Source: Paludibacter sp.
GTDB lineage: Bacteria > Bacteroidota > Bacteroidia > Bacteroidales > Paludibacteraceae
Reading direction: 5' to 3'
DNA: 46,120 nt
Assembly (NCBI GenBank): GCA_028691965.1
Contig: JAQUYE010000014.1
Span: 1-46,120, forward strand
In this document: piece after piece, positions 42,932-46,120 of the stretch
Layout of the letters: the number at the start of each line of letters is the position of its first letter
How positions within the stretch are numbered: position 1 is the stretch's first letter
Position numbers and translations under genes: made by a program
Notes under the pieces: model-generated
Databases searched by the model: none
Told to the model about the DNA's origin: nothing
The model's input: the letters and a program-made list of their open reading frames with translations, nothing else

Positions 42932-44275
42932 TTAGATGCCGGTATAGTTACGGGGCGAAATGGCGTGCAGTTCCTTCTTCACATCGTCACTCACCTCCAG
43001 GGTTTCTATAAAAGCATAAATCGATTGTTCGGTAATGGCCTCGTTGGTACGGGTTAGGGCTTTCAACGCTTCGTAGGGCGATGGATATTGCTCACGGCGC
43101 AGGATGGTTTGAATTCCTTCGGCCACCACAGCCCAGTTGGCATCCAGGTCCTTCACGATGGCAGCCTCGTTGAGCAACAATTTACCCAGACCCTTTAAAA
43201 TGCTCTGACTGGCAATGAGGGTATGCGCAAAAGGCACTCCCACATTACGAAGCACGGTGCTGTCGGTAAGGTCACGCTGCAGGCGCGATACCGGTAATTT
43301 CTCAGAAAGGAAGGATAGTAAGGCATTTGCGATACCCAGGTTCCCTTCGGCATTCTCGAAATCGATAGGGTTAACCTTGTGAGGCATGGCCGATGAGCCC
43401 ACTTCTCCGGCTTTAATCTTTTGCTTGAAATACTCCATCGACACATAGGTCCACACATCGCGGCAAAAATCGATTAAGATCGTATTGATGCGCTTCATAG
43501 CATCAAACTGCGCTGCCAGGTGGTCATAGTTCGATATCTGGGTGGTCCACTGTTCGCGTGCCAGTCCCAGCTTATCAGCCAGAAAAGCATTCCCGAACGC
43601 TTTCCAGTCGTACGAAGGATACGCCACTTTATGAGCATTGAAATTTCCGGTTGCTCCGCCAAACTTAGCCGCATGCGGAATAGTAGTCATACCCTCCAGC
43701 TGCTGTTGCAGGCGGTTCACAAACACCATTACTTCCTTACCCAGGCGGGTAGGCGAAGCCGGTTGTCCGTGGGTTTTTGCCAGCATGGCCACATTCGCCC
43801 ATTCAGCAGCATAGTTACGCAGCTGTTGAACCAACAGCTCCATCTCGGGGTAATACACCTTTTCGAGTGCTTCGCGTATTGAAAGAGGAACAGCAGTATT
43901 ATTAATATCCTGGGAGGTAAGACCAAAATGGATAAATTCTTTGTAATCGGCCAGGTTCAACGCATCGAACTTTTCTTTAATAAAGTACTCCACAGCCTTC
44001 ACGTCGTGGTTGGTAACCTTTTCGATATCTTTTACTGCCTGGGCATCGGCCAGACTAAATTCCAGGTACACCTTCCGCAAGCTATCGAACAGTGCGACCG
44101 GCACGTCGTTTAACTGTGGAAGCGGAAGCTCGCACAACGCAATAAAATACTCAATTTCTACCTGAACACGGTAACGAATCAACGCGTATTCGGAAAAGTA
44201 AGCCGCATAGGGTTCGGTTTTGGAACGATAGCGACCATCGGCGGGTGCTATGGCTGTAAGCAGGGAAAGATTCAT
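42932..44275 (-). CDS. purB: Adenylosuccinate lyase
   Basis: 447 residues. The fumarase/aspartase-superfamily signature GSSAMPHKVNPIDFENAEGN starts at 293, with catalytic Ser295 on the flexible loop; the general acid/base His is H169 in AKTHGQPASPTRLGK; FGLTSQDINNTAVP lies at 117-130. The N-terminus LLTAIAPADGRYRSKTEPYA is typical of the Bacteroidales form. It acts twice in purine synthesis, on SAICAR and on adenylosuccinate, releasing fumarate. The MsbA-like gene follows after 13 bp. A TACCTTTG box lies 30 bp upstream. No oddity in active-site residues is seen. Confidence 0.97.
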   Translation of the reverse strand: MNLSLLTAIAPADGRYRSKTEPYAAYFSEYALIRYRVQVEIEYFIALCELPLPQLNDVPVALFDSLRKVYLEFSLADAQAVKDIEKVTNHDVKAVEYFIKEKFDALNLADYKEFIHFGLTSQDINNTAVPLSIREALEKVYYPEMELLVQQLRNYAAEWANVAMLAKTHGQPASPTRLGKEVMVFVNRLQQQLEGMTTIPHAAKFGGATGNFNAHKVAYPSYDWKAFGNAFLADKLGLAREQWTTQISNYDHLAAQFDAMKRINTILIDFCRDVWTYVSMEYFKQKIKAGEVGSSAMPHKVNPIDFENAEGNLGIANALLSFLSEKLPVSRLQRDLTDSTVLRNVGVPFAHTLIASQSILKGLGKLLLNEAAIVKDLDANWAVVAEGIQTILRREQYPSPYEALKALTRTNEAITEQSIYAFIETLEVSDDVKKELHAISPRNYTGI

Positions 44276-44304
44276 ACGTATCTATAATAGTGTGGAAAGG
44301 AACG

Positions 44305-44312
44305 CAAAGGTA
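44305..44312 (-). promoter_or_regulatory. -7 box (TACCTTTG) of purB
   Basis: TACCTTTG on the minus strand, 30 bp before the purB ATG. The region about 20 bp upstream is A/G-rich on the plus strand and shows no TTTG, so only the -7 element is supported. Confidence 0.45.
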
Positions 44313-44349
44313 AACATTTAGCATGGAAGAAAAAAGAAAAAGGGCTGTA

Positions 44350-44379
44350 TTGTGTACTGAAAACTTTTCGCTACCTTTG
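44350..44379 (+). promoter_or_regulatory. Promoter of psd-deoC
   Basis: TTG (44350-44352) and TACCTTTG (44372-44379) are 19 bp apart, an exact layout match. The psd start is 45 bp further. It lies back-to-back with the purB promoter. Confidence 0.6.
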
Positions 44380-44423
44380 TTTATTAAAACTAAAAACTAT
44401 CAACACTTTAAGCTTAAAAAGCA

Positions 44424-45092
44424 GTGAAATACATTAAGATCCATAAAGAAGGACGGCTAATACTACTGATGCTGCTGTTTGTTCTCTTCTGTATAAACAT
44501 CTTTATCTATCTTCGGTTTCCGAATTTTCTCTTTGCACTAACTACTATCGTATCAGGGGGAATAATGGTATTCCTTACCTATTTCTTCCGTAATCCGACC
44601 CGTGTGGTTGAGATCGACGATCCCAGTCTGATCGTAGCTCCGGCCGACGGAACCGTAGTGGTAGTGGAGACCGTCGACGAGCATGAGTATTTTGGAGATA
44701 AACGATTGCAGATATCAATCTTCATGTCGGTATTCGATGTGCATGCCAACTGGTATCCCGTTGCCGGCAAGGTACTGATGACCAAGCATCACAAAGGCCG
44801 TCATGTGGCTGCTTACCTGCCAAAGTCGAGTCACGAAAACGAACGATCAACGGTGGTAATTGAAACCGAAGGCAAGACTCAAATCCTGCTTCGTCAGATA
44901 GCCGGCGCCCTGGCCCGTCGCATTGTTACCTATGCCCATGCCGGCAAGCCCTGCCACCTCAACGAGCACCTCGGATTCATCAAGTTCGGTTCACGGGTAG
45001 ATATCTTCCTTCCGGTCGACTCGGAAGTATACGTTCAGGTGGGTGAAGAAACCACCGGCAACGAAACTATTTTAGCACGATTAAACGAATAA
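44424..45092 (+). CDS. psd: Phosphatidylserine decarboxylase
   Basis: 222 residues, the short PSD-A type of Bacteroidota and archaea. Start is GTG at 44424: in-frame TAA codons lie just upstream and no ATG is available. Residues about 12-55 hold two membrane helices (LILLMLLFVLFCINIFIYLR, LFALTTIVSGGIMVFLTYFF) with FRNPTRVV after them. The pocket includes IVAPADGTVVVVE and FMSVFDVHANWYPVAGKV. The self-cleavage/pyruvoyl site is Gly189-Ser190 in IKFGSRVDIFLP, cutting into a large beta chain and a short alpha chain of 33 residues. It makes phosphatidylethanolamine. The usual partner pssA is not next to it; deoC follows after 4 bp. Confidence 0.93.
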   Translation: MKYIKIHKEGRLILLMLLFVLFCINIFIYLRFPNFLFALTTIVSGGIMVFLTYFFRNPTRVVEIDDPSLIVAPADGTVVVVETVDEHEYFGDKRLQISIFMSVFDVHANWYPVAGKVLMTKHHKGRHVAAYLPKSSHENERSTVVIETEGKTQILLRQIAGALARRIVTYAHAGKPCHLNEHLGFIKFGSRVDIFLPVDSEVYVQVGEETTGNETILARLNE

Positions 45093-45096
45093 GCAT

Positions 45097-45975
45097 ATGA
45101 ATCAATTTGAAGAGTTATTTCAGAAATACAACTGTGATCTGAAAGACGAACAGGTTCAGCAGGAAGTACAACGCATCCTGGCCGATAAGTTCGCCGAAAA
45201 CAACACTCCCGAAGTATATAAAACCTGTCTGAGTCTGATCGACCTCACCTCCCTGAACGGGACCGATACCGACGAGCAAATCGAAGCAATGACCGCTAAA
45301 GTCAATGACTTTCAGAAGAACTACCCGGGATTGCCCAATGTAGGAGCTATCTGTGTATATCCTTCGATGGTGCATGTTGTTAAAAATAACCTGCAACCCA
45401 AGATCGGCATTGCATCTGTTGCGGCAGGCTTCCCCGCCTCTCAGACCTTTATCGAGGTGAAAGTTGCCGAAACTTCGATGGCCGTGATGGAAGGCGCCAG
45501 CGAAATCGATGTGGTAATCTCTATCGGCAAATTCCTTTCGGGTCGTTACGACGAAGTAAGGGAAGAACTGCAGGAAATCAAAGCTGCCTGTCGTGGATCT
45601 CATTTAAAGGTGATTCTCGAAAGCGGAGCGCTTCAATCGGCATCAAATATCAAGAAAGCATCAGTACTGTCGATGTCAGCAGGTGCCGACTTCATTAAGA
45701 CCTCCACCGGTAAGATACCGGTAGCAGCAACTCCAGAGGCTACCTATATAATGTGTACTGCAATTCGCGACTGGCACGAAAAAACCGGCGATAAGATTGG
45801 CTACAAGCCCGCCGGCGGCATTGTTACGACCGAAGATGCAGTTAAGCATTACACCATTGTAAAAGAAATACTGGGAGAAGAATGGCTCAACAACAAGCTG
45901 TTCCGCATCGGAGCAAGCCGACTGGCCAACAATCTATTAACCGATATTACCGGTAAAGAAGTGAAATACTTTTAA
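45097..45975 (+). CDS. deoC: Deoxyribose-phosphate aldolase
   Basis: 292 residues, the longer Bacteroidota form (E. coli 259). The Schiff-base Lys201 is in ADFIKTSTGK; a second active-site Lys is in GYKPAGGIVTTEDA (near 236), and the catalytic Asp138 in GASEIDVVISIG. The start MNQFEELFQKYNCDLKDEQV is a charged helical extension. It converts 2-deoxyribose 5-phosphate to acetaldehyde and glyceraldehyde 3-phosphate in nucleoside salvage. It is 4 bp after psd, so the pair is one transcript ending at the terminator at 45996. Metabolically the two genes are unrelated; this looks like chance operon sharing. Confidence 0.97.
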   Translation: MNQFEELFQKYNCDLKDEQVQQEVQRILADKFAENNTPEVYKTCLSLIDLTSLNGTDTDEQIEAMTAKVNDFQKNYPGLPNVGAICVYPSMVHVVKNNLQPKIGIASVAAGFPASQTFIEVKVAETSMAVMEGASEIDVVISIGKFLSGRYDEVREELQEIKAACRGSHLKVILESGALQSASNIKKASVLSMSAGADFIKTSTGKIPVAATPEATYIMCTAIRDWHEKTGDKIGYKPAGGIVTTEDAVKHYTIVKEILGEEWLNNKLFRIGASRLANNLLTDITGKEVKYF

Positions 45976-45995
45976 TCGGGAATCAATTTAATTGG

Positions 45996-46044
45996 AAAAT
46001 CCACCATCGTTAGTCTTAGTGGCTGCGGGAGGTGGATTTTTTAT
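45996..46044 (+). terminator. Terminator of psd-deoC
   Basis: aaaatccacc (45996-46005) and ggtggatttt (46031-46040) are perfect complements, with a T-rich tail to 46046. The right arm ends at the stop codon of a convergent partial gene (46041). Confidence 0.75.
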
Positions 46045-46120
46045 TTGTTGCGCGACACGGCATATCCGGCACAGGCTATCATTGCCTGTTTCACTTCTCC
46101 GTCGGCAAATCCGCTTAAAG
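46041..46120 (-). CDS. 3' end of an unknown gene
   Basis: Only the last 25 residues are visible: LSGFADGEVKQAMIACAGYA then VSRNK and TAA at 46043-46041. The reading frame is open to the window edge and has coding composition, with gcc/ggc third-position preference like its neighbours. Too little remains to name a family. It converges on deoC. Confidence 0.5.
   Translation of the reverse strand, partial: LSGFADGEVKQAMIACAGYAVSRNK

Overview
The window is chromosomal DNA of a Bacteroidota bacterium, most likely of the order Bacteroidales. The evidence is a TAnnTTTG promoter box with an upstream TTG/TTTG about 19-20 bp away (cleanest at the two tRNA genes), a type IX secretion sorting domain, a FISUMP-type surface protein, many short-lipobox lipoproteins, and PurB, Psd and DeoC of the kind seen in Bacteroides relatives. 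I cannot name the genus.

Layout. 1-7.2 kb: the 5' part of a TamA/BamA-like outer-membrane lipoprotein and its TamB partner (minus strand), a nitroreductase, two unknown membrane-associated proteins and a Na+/Ca2+ exchanger (plus strand). 7.3-14.2 kb: one minus-strand operon for a tripartite ABC exporter with three tandem HlyD-type adaptor lipoproteins, a MacB-like permease, its ATPase and a TolC-like channel. 14.3-17.9 kb: a GntR-regulated ABC system (ATPase, permease, regulator, head-GIN-like protein) with a divergent head-GIN protein. A tRNA-Ser(CGA) follows. 18.1-21.1 kb: a retropepsin-like protease with a PDZ domain and a glucuronoyl-esterase (CE15-like) gene broken by an in-frame stop. 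21.4-24.6 kb: a two-gene secreted-protein operon, first a T9SS-sorted protein and then a FISUMP protein with six Fn3-like repeats.

24.7-25.8 kb has no recognisable gene but holds two phased repeat clusters. 25.8-29.7 kb: a 1042-residue surface lipoprotein with its own codon style, preceded by a stand-alone LytTR regulator. 30.3-37.6 kb: an AT-richer cluster of small envelope proteins (AI-2E-type permease, two beta-barrels, lipoprotein, Holin-X-like and YtxH-like proteins) next to a response regulator, a hybrid kinase with an Hpt-like tail and an AraC-type regulator. I read it as an envelope-stress module. A tRNA-Gln(TTG) marks the return to housekeeping genes: tyrS, a secreted GH51 arabinofuranosidase, an MsbA-like exporter downstream of purB, then psd-deoC on the plus strand and the 3' tip of an unknown gene.

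Functionally, the flanks are core metabolism and envelope biogenesis. The middle (about 18-38 kb) is accessory: secreted or surface proteins, hemicellulose-related enzymes, regulators and decayed material. I found no CRISPR array, intact insertion sequence, prophage or known defence system. The candidates most worth following are the 22-bp palindromic repeat array beside the giant lipoprotein gene, the three-adaptor exporter, the ABAB-duplicated FISUMP protein with its co-transcribed T9SS partner, and the envelope-stress cluster. All functional calls come from reading motifs by eye; no database search was made.
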